The notes beneath the pieces are model-generated. The model was not told the DNA's origin. It did no database searches and saw only the letters and a list, made by a program, of their open reading frames with translations. From Betaproteobacteria bacterium (GTDB taxonomy: Bacteria > Pseudomonadota > Gammaproteobacteria > Burkholderiales > SG8-41), in assembly GCA_025356695.1 (NCBI GenBank), contig JANXSE010000176.1:1-9675 (forward strand): 9,675 bases of DNA, read 5' to 3'. The first letter of the stretch is position 1, and every line of letters starts with the position of its first letter. Position numbers and translations under genes: made by a program. Shown piece by piece: positions 1 to 6,365 of the stretch.

Positions 1-1779
1 CTTCGCCAGTTCCAGCAGGCCGATTGACTTCGCCCCATCGCGTGAACGATAAGCGCCGTTCGCATATTCAACCTGCGAGGGCTCGAGTTCCAGCGCCTCG
101 GCCGCCAGCGGCCGCGCCTGCTCGATCAGCTTCTGTGCGGCAATCTTGCATACGCTGCCGGCACCGACCAGCGAACGCGATCCACCGGTATGGTTGCCGA
201 CGATGTTTTTGCCATGCACGCTCTCGCGCAAAGTCACCGCCTCCGCCGCGATACCCAGCGTATCGGCGACGATCTGGGCGAACGTCGTCTCATGGCCCTG
301 GCCCTGCGATAGCGCGACCGTAAACACCTCGAGCCTGCCATCGGCGTCGAACTCGATCGCAATCTGGTCCTTCGGCTGAAACCCGGCGGCTGTACCTTCA
401 ATCACTGTCGACAGGCCGATGCCGCGCAATTTGCCGCGTTTACGCGCCGCCTCGCGGCGTTGCGGAAAACCGTCCCAGTCAGCGGCCTTCAGCGCCTTCG
501 TCAAGCAACCGTTGAAATCGGAGGCCTCGTAGGTGCCCAGCGTCGGCGTCTTGTACGGAAAAGCATCGAGCGGAATGAAATTGCGACGCCGCAGTTCGGC
601 GCGGTCGATTTTCAGTTCGCAGGCCGCTTGATCAACCAGACGCTCGATCACGTAGGCAATGTCCGGCCGCCCGGCACCGCGGTAGGCCGCGATCGGCGCG
701 GTGTTGGTCAGCGCGACGCGGAAATTTGCGTAGAGCGCCGGGATTTTATAAACGCCAGTCGTGCAGATCGCCGGATTGCGCACGTGACTGGCCGGTCCGG
801 TCGTCGTCAGATAAGCGCCCATGTCGACCACAAAATCGTAGCGCGCGGCGAGGAATTTTCCATCGCGATCGAGCGCAAGCTCACCGCCCATGACAATACC
901 GCGGCCGTGACTGTCGGTGAGAAAACACTCGGAGCGCGTCGCCACCCATTTGACGGGGCGGCCGAGTTTCTTGGACGCAATCATCAGCGCGCCGTGTTCC
1001 GGATAGACCGCGCTGCGCTGGCCGAAGCTGCCGCCGACATCGTGCAAATGGAGGCGCAGTTTGTCTTCGGGCACGCCAGTCAGCGCGGAAATCTGCCAGC
1101 GCAACATGCCGATGCCCTGGGAATTGGTGAAAACGTCGTAGCAACCGCTCGCCGCATCGTAGGAGATCAGCGCAGCGCGCGGTTCCATCGGGCTGGGCAC
1201 GACGCGCGGCGACACCACCTTCAGTTTGGTGACGTGCGCGGCCTGCTTGAATGCCTGCGCCACGGCAGCCGCATCGCCGGTATCCCACTCGAGCGTCAGA
1301 TTGCCAGGCACGTTTGTGTGCAACAACGGCGCGCCCGGTTTGAGCGCGTCTTCGGCGTCGACCACCGCCGGCAGGTCGCGGTATTCAACAAGGATATCCG
1401 CAACCGCATCCTGTGCAACCGCGGCCGAATCAGCCACCACCATGGCGACGGTTTCGCCGACAAAGCGCACTCTGCCGTGGGCAAGCACCGGGCGCTCGGG
1501 CTTAAGAATGCCGGCACCGGCCTTGTTGGTAAACGTCATCAGGTTCGGAAAATTCTTGTAGCCCGCCGCCATCGCATCTTCGCCGGTAAACACGGCGACA
1601 ACGCCGGGGCGTTTGAGCGCCGGCGCGGTATCGATCGCAACAATCTCGGCGTGCGCGCGGTCACAACGCAAAAAACTCGCATGCAACTGCCCCGGCAGAT
1701 TGTTGTCGGACGAATAACGTCCGCGACCGGTAATCAAACGAAGGTCTTCGCGGCGATTGGCCGCATGTTTCTCGCTCAT
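1..1779 (-). CDS. Xanthine dehydrogenase/CO dehydrogenase-family molybdopterin-binding (CoxL-like) large subunit, 3' end off the window
   Basis: An open frame of 593 codons runs from ATG at 1779 to the window edge with no stop. Family members are usually about 760-800 residues, so roughly 170-200 C-terminal residues are missing, including the catalytic Glu region. Visible family motifs in order are RFVGETVAMVVAD (105-117), MEPRAAL (198-204), a Gln at 221 in the position that faces the Mo centre, GGSFGQR (249-255), the active-site loop AYRGAGR (365-371) and QGQGHET (492-498). AYRGAGR is the form II-like loop, not the AYxCSFR of true aerobic CO dehydrogenase, so CO is not the likely substrate. 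The family hydroxylates heterocycles or aldehydes using a Mo-cytosine dinucleotide cofactor, with FeS and FAD subunits. Those partners are not upstream, where gfo lies instead. A candidate promoter lies 60-90 bases upstream. The start has only a weak purine-rich Shine-Dalgarno, and no in-frame start was seen back to a stop at 1837-1839. Confidence 0.93.
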   Translation of the reverse strand, partial: MSEKHAANRREDLRLITGRGRYSSDNNLPGQLHASFLRCDRAHAEIVAIDTAPALKRPGVVAVFTGEDAMAAGYKNFPNLMTFTNKAGAGILKPERPVLAHGRVRFVGETVAMVVADSAAVAQDAVADILVEYRDLPAVVDAEDALKPGAPLLHTNVPGNLTLEWDTGDAAAVAQAFKQAAHVTKLKVVSPRVVPSPMEPRAALISYDAASGCYDVFTNSQGIGMLRWQISALTGVPEDKLRLHLHDVGGSFGQRSAVYPEHGALMIASKKLGRPVKWVATRSECFLTDSHGRGIVMGGELALDRDGKFLAARYDFVVDMGAYLTTTGPASHVRNPAICTTGVYKIPALYANFRVALTNTAPIAAYRGAGRPDIAYVIERLVDQAACELKIDRAELRRRNFIPLDAFPYKTPTLGTYEASDFNGCLTKALKAADWDGFPQRREAARKRGKLRGIGLSTVIEGTAAGFQPKDQIAIEFDADGRLEVFTVALSQGQGHETTFAQIVADTLGIAAEAVTLRESVHGKNIVGNHTGGSRSLVGAGSVCKIAAQKLIEQARPLAAEALELEPSQVEYANGAYRSRDGAKSIGLLELAK

Positions 1780-1793
1780 GGGTATTTGACCAT
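1776..1793 (-). other. Possible 5-codon leader ORF overlapping the coxL-like start
   Basis: An ATG at 1793 opens a frame of five codons (MVKYP). Its TGA at 1778-1776 overlaps the coxL-like ATG (1779-1777) as ATGA, the arrangement used in translational coupling. A purine stretch AAGAAAG lies directly in front of the upstream ATG, too close for a standard Shine-Dalgarno. It could be chance. Confidence 0.2.
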
Positions 1794-1839
1794 CTTTCTT
1801 GTTGTACGACCCGGCCGCCGTCGGCGGGGATCGCTGCTA

Positions 1840-1868
1840 ACTATATTCGTTTTGCGGACTCCTGTCGA
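1840..1868 (-). promoter_or_regulatory. Candidate sigma70-type promoter for the coxL-like gene
   Basis: On the minus strand, TCGACA (1868-1863, 5 of 6 matches to TTGACA) is followed after exactly 17 bases by TATAGT (1845-1840, 5 of 6 to TATAAT). The predicted start near 1833 gives a leader of about 54 bases before the ATG at 1779. The box lies between the end of gfo and coxL, so coxL could be transcribed independently of gfo. Confidence 0.5.
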
Positions 1869-1891
1869 AGACGCGCGCTCAATCCTGCCTT

Positions 1892-2974
1892 TCAGGTTTC
1901 CAGCGGCAATCTGATCGCCTGCCCGGTGGCTGCAGCGCGTTCGATCGCAATCGTCGTTTCGAGCGTGACGCGTGCCTGCTGCGGCGTCGCGTGCACGGTC
2001 GGTGCGCCGGTGACCAGATGATCGAGCCAGGCGCGCGTCTCGTTGGCGAGCGGCCCCCAGAAATCGCCGCAGGCCCAGTCGCCGGCGGTGTTACTGCCAA
2101 GGAAGGCCATGTTCACGCCGTGGTCGGGCACATAGGCATGCGGTATGCCCTTCTCCGAATAAATCAGATGGTCGAGATGATCGTCGTCGATGATCATGGT
2201 GCCCTCGGATCCGAGCAGTTCGACACGGTCAGACTGGCCGAGGGTCGGGTATTTCGCCGGCAGCGCATAACTGACGCCAAGGTTGATCACCGCGCCATCG
2301 GCGAGTGTGACGATGCCCCAGGTCACGTCGTGCGCATCGTAGCCGGCCTCCTTGAAAATACCGTGCTGGCCGCGCGCGATCACCTCGACCGGCGGATTGC
2401 CTTCGAGAAACCAGCACATCAGGTCGACGTAATAGGTCAGCACATCCACCACCGGCGTCGCATGCGCCGAACGCTTGAGGATCGAGAATGCCTGCGCGCG
2501 CGAATTGTAGACGCGCGCGGTGCCGCCGACGACGCGACCGAGCCGGCCCTGCACCATTTGCTCCTTGGCGCGCAGAAAACATTCCTTGTAGCGGCGGCTG
2601 TAACCGATGCGCAGATCGCCGCCGGTCTGGCGCAGCGTTTCGAGTATGTCGTCGGCGTCGGCGAGCGTCAGTGCAATCGGCTTCTCGACCATCACCGCCT
2701 TGCCGAGTTCGAGTGCATGCTTGACCGGCGCGGCGTGCAAATCTTCGGGAGTCGACACAAACACCGCATTGACTTCGGGCCGCTCGATCGCCTCGAAATT
2801 GTTGCCGGTGTGAAAATCCGCGCCCGTCATTTCCGCCAGCGCGGCGGCACGGGCAGGATCAATATCCGCAATCGCGAGAAATCTGACCGCCGGGTGTTTT
2901 GCCGCCAGCCGCGCGCGCAGCGTGCCGATGCGGCCGGCGCCAATGACCGCAATTCCCAGTTCTTTTCGTTGCAC
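1892..2974 (-). CDS. Gfo/Idh/MocA-family NAD(P)-dependent oxidoreductase
   Basis: This is a 360-residue protein, a normal length for the family, which oxidises or reduces sugars, inositols and related polyols in the cytoplasm. The N-terminal Rossmann fold has GAGRIG (12-17), an acidic IADID end of beta-2 (35-39), and the family EKP motif (97-99) with the catalytic Lys98. A C-terminal alpha/beta domain begins near GYSRRY (124-129) and includes a conserved-looking RVELLGSEG stretch. In inositol dehydrogenase the catalytic pair is D-x3-H. Here the matching segment is D177-VLT-Y181, so the usual His is Tyr. I chose the GTG at 2974 because GGAG lies 7 bases upstream and the GAGRIG fold then starts at a normal distance. 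An in-frame ATG at 3064 would add 30 residues with no family look, and it lies upstream of the TATAAT box. coxL follows after 112 bases on the same strand. The exact substrate is unknown. Confidence 0.93.
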   Translation of the reverse strand: MQRKELGIAVIGAGRIGTLRARLAAKHPAVRFLAIADIDPARAAALAEMTGADFHTGNNFEAIERPEVNAVFVSTPEDLHAAPVKHALELGKAVMVEKPIALTLADADDILETLRQTGGDLRIGYSRRYKECFLRAKEQMVQGRLGRVVGGTARVYNSRAQAFSILKRSAHATPVVDVLTYYVDLMCWFLEGNPPVEVIARGQHGIFKEAGYDAHDVTWGIVTLADGAVINLGVSYALPAKYPTLGQSDRVELLGSEGTMIIDDDHLDHLIYSEKGIPHAYVPDHGVNMAFLGSNTAGDWACGDFWGPLANETRAWLDHLVTGAPTVHATPQQARVTLETTIAIERAAATGQAIRLPLET

Positions 2975-2981
2975 CTGATAG

Positions 2982-2985
2982 CTCC
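2982..2985 (-). promoter_or_regulatory. Ribosome binding site that selects the GTG start of the gfo-type gene
   Basis: GGAG (within CTGGAG) on the minus strand stands 7 bases before GTG at 2974. It supports the non-AUG start over the upstream ATG. Confidence 0.65.
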
Positions 2986-3026
2986 AGAAAAAATGATGTG
3001 ATGCGTGATGCGCTACGCTGGCGTTG

Positions 3027-3032
3027 ATTATA
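3027..3032 (-). promoter_or_regulatory. Perfect -10 box (TATAAT) upstream of the gfo-type gene
   Basis: The minus strand reads TATAAT at 3032-3027, about 53 bases before the GTG start, giving a leader of roughly 46 bases. No good -35 hexamer lies 16-18 bases upstream (GCGGAA at 17), so an activator might be needed, or the match is by chance. The position just after the terminator of the NHL gene fits the start of a new transcription unit. Confidence 0.4.
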
Positions 3033-3060
3033 TCTTCTGCGCAACTCAGTTCCGCCGCGC

Positions 3061-3097
3061 ACAAACAAAAACGCCCGCAGCCTTGCGGCGGCGGGCG
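3061..3097 (-). terminator. Intrinsic terminator of the bug1-NHL unit
   Basis: On the minus strand, CGCCCGC (3097-3091) pairs with GCGGGCG (3078-3072). An inner GCC/GGC pairing and a 4-base loop extend the stem. A T-rich tail TTTTTGTTTGT (3071-3061) follows at once. The stem begins about 20 bases after the stop of the NHL gene, as expected for a Rho-independent terminator. Confidence 0.85.
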
Positions 3098-3116
3098 CCT
3101 GCGTAAAACACAGCGT

Positions 3117-4208
3117 TTATTTAGCCGGGTGCAATGTCAGCTTCTGCACACGCCAGTTCAGCAACTCGGCGACAAACAGGGTGTTTTCATCCGGGCAGGC
3201 GATTTCATGGATCCAGCCGAACTGCTTCGGCTGTTTGCCCGCCTCGCCCAGCACACCCAGGATCTTGCCATCCAGCGTCATTTTGTAGACCCGGCCCGGA
3301 TACGCATCAGAGGTGTAGAGCACCTGATTCGGCCCTGGCGTAATGCACAGCGCCCACGGCGCACCCGGAGTCTGTGTCAGAACAGCACCAGACGAAATCA
3401 GCTTCTGCACATCAGGCTTGTTGCCGATCGCCGGCATCGCACTGGCCTCGTCGAAAGGCACGTCGATCGTCATCACGCGCAGCAGATTGCCCTCGCCATC
3501 GAAGACCTGGATGCGGCGGTTACCGCGGTCTGCGACATAGATATTGCCCTGCGCATCGGCTGCGATGCTGTGCGGCGTGTTGAAATCGCCCGGTTTGTTG
3601 CCTTTCTGTCCCCATGATTTCAGCCATTTGCCGTTCTTGTCCGCCTTGGCCACGCGCGAGTTGATATAGCCGTCGCTAATAAAGATGTTGCCGGCCGGAT
3701 CCCAGGTCACATCGGTGACCTGGCGAAACAATCCGTCGACATGCGGCAACGGCGGATTGTGTTTTTCGAGCGGGCCCGTTTCACGGTCGGAGGCCTCCTG
3801 CTTGCGACCGAACACCATGGTGACCTGCCCCTTCTGGTCGAAACGCACCACCATGTCTGAGCCCTTGTCGGTCGCCCAGATGTTTTGCTCCTTGTCGATG
3901 CGCACGGTGTGGCCGTACGACCACGCATAGAGATGCTTGCCGATCTCGCGCATGAAATTACCGTTGCGGTCGAACTCGAGCAGTTGCGCCGCTGCAGCGC
4001 CATACGCCGGTCCGCTGGTATTGCCGCGGTTGAGCACGTAGACATTGCCCTTGGCATCGGTGGCGACCCCGGTGACTTCGCCCAGATACAGATCCTTCGG
4101 CATTTTCAGGAAATTGATATTTCCCTCGAATGGAATGTTCGGTACCACCTGTTGTGCAAATGCTGTGGTGCCCAGCAATGCGAGCGATGCGATCAGCCAG
4201 CGTTTCAT
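3117..4208 (-). CDS. Exported NHL-repeat beta-propeller protein
   Basis: This is a 363-residue protein with an N-terminal signal peptide: Lys2-Arg3, a hydrophobic core at 5-16, and AFA|QQ cleavage after residue 18. It is therefore probably periplasmic. The mature part shows about six propeller blades with the NHL pattern of a turn such as DAxGNxYVxDxG followed by a strand such as RIQVFD. The clearest blades are near 46-62, 99-124, 164-190, 212-237, 285-310 and 333-357. Similar propellers are annotated as NHL-repeat or peptidyl-alpha-hydroxyglycine lyase-like proteins. They bind ligands or act as lyases and lactonases, but no catalytic set can be assigned here. The start is well fixed: AGGGAGG (complement of 4214-4220) lies 5 bases before ATG. 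The gene follows bug1 by 126 bases on the same strand and ends at a strong terminator, so co-expression with the solute-binding protein is likely. Specific function unknown. Confidence 0.9.
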   Translation of the reverse strand: MKRWLIASLALLGTTAFAQQVVPNIPFEGNINFLKMPKDLYLGEVTGVATDAKGNVYVLNRGNTSGPAYGAAAAQLLEFDRNGNFMREIGKHLYAWSYGHTVRIDKEQNIWATDKGSDMVVRFDQKGQVTMVFGRKQEASDRETGPLEKHNPPLPHVDGLFRQVTDVTWDPAGNIFISDGYINSRVAKADKNGKWLKSWGQKGNKPGDFNTPHSIAADAQGNIYVADRGNRRIQVFDGEGNLLRVMTIDVPFDEASAMPAIGNKPDVQKLISSGAVLTQTPGAPWALCITPGPNQVLYTSDAYPGRVYKMTLDGKILGVLGEAGKQPKQFGWIHEIACPDENTLFVAELLNWRVQKLTLHPAK

Positions 4209-4250
4209 GTCAACCTCCCTAGGATGTAAGAGCGAAATACCGCCGGCGCA

Positions 4251-4300
4251 CGAATTCGACCATGTCGATTCGTTTTATTGTTAGCGGACGCCGCAGTATA
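4251..4300 (-). promoter_or_regulatory. Possible internal promoter and leader dyad of the NHL gene
   Basis: The minus strand has TATACT at 4300-4295 (5 of 6 to the -10 consensus) without a clear -35. Downstream, in the presumed leader, lies a dyad: CGAATTCGAC (4251-4260) against GTCGATTCG (4264-4272), nine pairs with one bulged T and a CAT centre. It could be an operator or a leader hairpin. Confidence 0.3.
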
Positions 4301-4305
4301 CAAGA

Positions 4306-4327
4306 GGCGGCCGCAGGCAAGGCCGCC
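4306..4327 (-). terminator. Weak hairpin after bug1
   Basis: GGCGGCC (4306-4312) pairs perfectly with GGCCGCC (4321-4327) around an 8-base loop, starting 7 bases after the bug1 stop. On the minus strand it is followed by TCTTGTATAC rather than a run of T. It may only attenuate transcription or protect an RNA end, leaving read-through to the NHL gene. Confidence 0.3.
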
Positions 4328-4334
4328 GCTGAAA

Positions 4335-5306
4335 TCATTCGACCTTGACGTTCGCGTCTCGCACAATCTGCTCATAGCGCCTGATCTCGGCCCGCACAAA
4401 AGCACGGAATTCATCCGGCGTGTTGGCGACTGCCACGAAGCCGCTGGCATCGAGAATTTCGCGCATACGCGGCGCCTGCACCGCCTTGCGGATTTCGCTT
4501 TGCAAGCGCGCAATGATGGCCGGTGGCGTTTTCGCCGTGGCGAACCAGCCGTTCCAGGTGAAATCGACCACGTAATCGGGCAAGCCCGATTCGGCGATCG
4601 TCGGCACCTCGGGCATCAGGGCAAGGCGCTTCGAACCTGTAAAGCCGAGCGCACGCAGACGGCCCGAGCGCACATACGGCACGGCAGCGGTCGGCGGCAC
4701 CACCAGCACCTGGATTTCGTTGCCCATCAACGCGGCAAACGAATCGCTGCCGCCTTTGTAAGGGATGTGCAGCATGCGAACACCAGCGCGTTGATTGAAC
4801 ATTTCGGTGGCCAGATGCAGGGTGTTGCCGGCCGGTGGCGACCCATAGGTCAGGGATTTCGCCTTCGCCAGTGCAATCAAGTCTCGAATGGATTGCACGG
4901 GCAGCGACGGATTGACCAACAACAGATAGCCGGAGCCCGAGGCAACGTTGGTCACCGGCGCGTAATCGCGGTCAACGTCGTAACTCAAATTCTTGTAGAG
5001 CAGTGTGTTGATAATGAAACCCGGCGGCGTATGCATCACCGTGTATCCGTCGGGTGCGGCGCGCGCGACGATTTCCGCACCGATGATGCCGTTGGCACCG
5101 GCACGGTTGTCGATGATGAAAGTCTTGCCGAGCTGGGCTTCGAGCTGGGCGCCGAGTGCACGCGCCAGCACGTCGGGGCTGCCGCCGGGCCCGAAGGGCA
5201 CCACCACGCGGACCGGCCGCTGCGGATAGGGCATCTCTGCCGCAAACGACATCGACAACGACATTGCGCAGCCCGTACCCAGCGCAAGCACGATCAAATT
5301 TCGCAT
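4335..5306 (-). CDS. Bug/TctC-family periplasmic solute-binding protein 1
   Basis: This is a 323-residue protein, the standard length for tripartite tricarboxylate transporter receptors (Bug family). These bind small organic acids, amides or amino-acid-like ligands in the periplasm. A signal peptide covers about residues 1-23 (cleavage near FAA|E). Family signatures are YPQRPVRVVVPFGPGG (27-42), the following SPDVLAR, NRAGANGIIGAE (67-78), PDGYT (85-89), the IPYKGG loop (181-186), PEVPTIAESG (232-241) and a closing Ile/Val-Lys tail. The ATG at 5306 has GGAGGAGGG just upstream. The same frame stays open to 5879, but that extension lies antisense to the deacetylase-like gene and lacks family similarity. 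No TctA/TctB membrane subunits are in the window, which is common for this family in Burkholderiales. NHL lies downstream on the same strand. The ligand cannot be inferred. Confidence 0.95.
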   Translation of the reverse strand: MRNLIVLALGTGCAMSLSMSFAAEMPYPQRPVRVVVPFGPGGSPDVLARALGAQLEAQLGKTFIIDNRAGANGIIGAEIVARAAPDGYTVMHTPPGFIINTLLYKNLSYDVDRDYAPVTNVASGSGYLLLVNPSLPVQSIRDLIALAKAKSLTYGSPPAGNTLHLATEMFNQRAGVRMLHIPYKGGSDSFAALMGNEIQVLVVPPTAAVPYVRSGRLRALGFTGSKRLALMPEVPTIAESGLPDYVVDFTWNGWFATAKTPPAIIARLQSEIRKAVQAPRMREILDASGFVAVANTPDEFRAFVRAEIRRYEQIVRDANVKVE

Positions 5307-5372
5307 GATCCGACCCTCCTCCGGCGCCGAGTTCGCGTAGTATAACGGCAGCATAACCGCAGGAAGCTTCGT
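5307..5372. promoter_or_regulatory. Divergent control region with 11-bp tandem repeat
   Basis: These 66 bases separate bug1 (minus) from the deacetylase-like gene (plus). AGTATAACGGC (5339-5349) is followed directly by AGCATAACCGC (5350-5360), 9 of 11 identical and one helical turn apart. The first copy contains a minus-strand TATACT -10 box (5344-5339) for bug1; its -35 is weak. AGGAAG (5361-5366) is the plus-strand Shine-Dalgarno. A regulator bound to the repeat could affect both genes. Confidence 0.4.
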
Positions 5373-6257
5373 ATGGAACCCAACGACTACGGCCCCTACC
5401 CGTACAGTCCGATCAATCGTCGTCCAAAATGGAAATGGCCGAACGGCGCGCGCCTTGCGATCTGGGTCGCGCCGAATCTCGAATTTTTTCCACTGACGCG
5501 CCCGCTCGCCGCCAACCCGATGGCGAAAACGCCGGAGAAGGCGCCGACCATCCGCACCTGGGGCGTGCGTGACTACGGCAACCGCGTCGGCGTCTTCCGC
5601 CTGATGGATCTGTTGACCAAATACGGCATCCGCGCCACCGCCTCGCTCAACGCCGATGTCTGCGACCAACATCCGCAGATCGTCGAAGACGCAGTAAAAC
5701 TCGGCTGGGAGTTTCTCGCCCACAACCGCACCAATTCGGTGTGGCTGAGCGCTATCCCGCCGGACGAGGAACGCGATTTCATCCGCTACTGCACCGAGCG
5801 CGTAATGCGCGCCACCGGCAAACGTCCGCACGGCTGGTTGAGTTCGGCGATGGATGAAACCTGGAACACGCTCGACCATCTCGCTGCCGAGAATTTTTTA
5901 TACGTCGCCGACTGGGTCAACGACGACCAACCTTACCGCATGCAGGCGGGAGACAGGGAAATCATCTACCTGCCCTATTCCTACGAAGTTAACGATAACG
6001 CACAGATTGTCTCCCGCTTCGCCTCAATCGACGACTTCGAATTGATGATCAAGCGCACTTTCGATGTGCTCTATCGCGAAGGCGAGGATTCTGCGCGCGT
6101 GATGGCAATCTGCCTGCATCCGTTTATCAGCGGCGTGCCACACCGCATTGCCGGGCTCGACGCCGCATTCCGCTACATCTGCGGCCACAACGATGTCTGG
6201 TGGGCAACCGGTGAGGAAATCGTGCGCGCCTATCTTGCCTCGGACGCGAAAATCTAA
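5373..6257 (+). CDS. Polysaccharide deacetylase/PuuE-like (NodB-fold) hydrolase
   Basis: This is a 294-residue cytoplasmic-looking protein with no signal peptide or membrane segment. The pattern RDYGNRVGVFRLMDLL (66-81), IRATASLNADVC (86-97), a GWEFLAHN segment (111-118) and LHPFISGVPHRI (248-259) matches the polysaccharide deacetylase branch that includes PuuE-type allantoinase, which hydrolyses cyclic amides. Classical NodB enzymes need a TFDDG motif and HxxxH to hold a metal. Neither is complete here: no TFDDG is visible, and the second site reads H117-x3-N121. This favours a PuuE-like or otherwise non-classical hydrolase over a sugar deacetylase. The ATG at 5373 is preceded by AGGAAG at a spacing of 6. 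Divergent from bug1 and convergent with bug2, the gene appears to stand alone. The substrate is unassigned; a small C-N bonded compound is an inference from the neighbourhood. Confidence 0.85.
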   Translation: MEPNDYGPYPYSPINRRPKWKWPNGARLAIWVAPNLEFFPLTRPLAANPMAKTPEKAPTIRTWGVRDYGNRVGVFRLMDLLTKYGIRATASLNADVCDQHPQIVEDAVKLGWEFLAHNRTNSVWLSAIPPDEERDFIRYCTERVMRATGKRPHGWLSSAMDETWNTLDHLAAENFLYVADWVNDDQPYRMQAGDREIIYLPYSYEVNDNAQIVSRFASIDDFELMIKRTFDVLYREGEDSARVMAICLHPFISGVPHRIAGLDAAFRYICGHNDVWWATGEEIVRAYLASDAKI

Positions 6258-6296
6258 GCGCGCAAAACAGGCAGCGTAATCGGCGCGCGTTTCGTA

Positions 6297-6360
6297 GCGC
6301 AGGCGACCCGCCTGCATGAAGCACCTGACAAATTCAAATACGCAGGCAGGTCGCCCGCGC
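6297..6360. repeat. 19-bp imperfect inverted repeat between convergent genes
   Basis: The arm GCGCAGGCGACCCGCCTGC (6297-6315) and the arm at 6342-6360 form 17 Watson-Crick pairs of 19 around a 26-base loop. The mismatches are A-C and C-A in plus-strand RNA but become U-G and G-U in minus-strand RNA, where the stem is continuous. It ends 5 bases from the bug2 stop (6366). No T-run follows on either strand, so it is not a textbook intrinsic terminator. It may be a REP-like element or a transcript-end stabiliser. A weaker GCGCGC/GCGCGC pairing (6258-6263 and 6283-6288) followed by GTTT lies between it and the deacetylase-like stop. Confidence 0.7.
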
Positions 6361-6365
6361 CACAA

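Noticed and set aside
1815..1827. CCGCC-GTC-GGCGG hairpin between gfo and coxL as a terminator
   Set aside because: The stem is only five pairs and no T-run follows. It lies after the candidate coxL promoter, so stopping there would silence coxL.
460..1914. 484-residue open frame on plus
   Set aside because: It is antisense to the coxL-like gene, whose protein has clear family motifs in the opposite frame. The plus translation is rich in Arg, His and Gly with no recognisable domain, as expected for a shadow frame in high-GC DNA.
1991..3001. 336-residue open frame on plus
   Set aside because: It is the mirror of the gfo-type gene. No domain is visible and the coding evidence is on minus.
2975..3064. 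30-residue N-terminal extension of the gfo-type protein from ATG at 3064
   Set aside because: The extension covers the candidate TATAAT box and leader repeats, and the Rossmann fold starts right after the GTG with a good ribosome site.
4278..5345. 355-residue open frame on plus
   Set aside because: It is antisense to bug1 and has the same His/Arg-rich shadow composition.
5307..5879. N-terminal extension of bug1 by 191 residues in the same frame
   Set aside because: It lies opposite the deacetylase-like gene, has no family similarity, and would place the real signal peptide and its ribosome site inside the protein.
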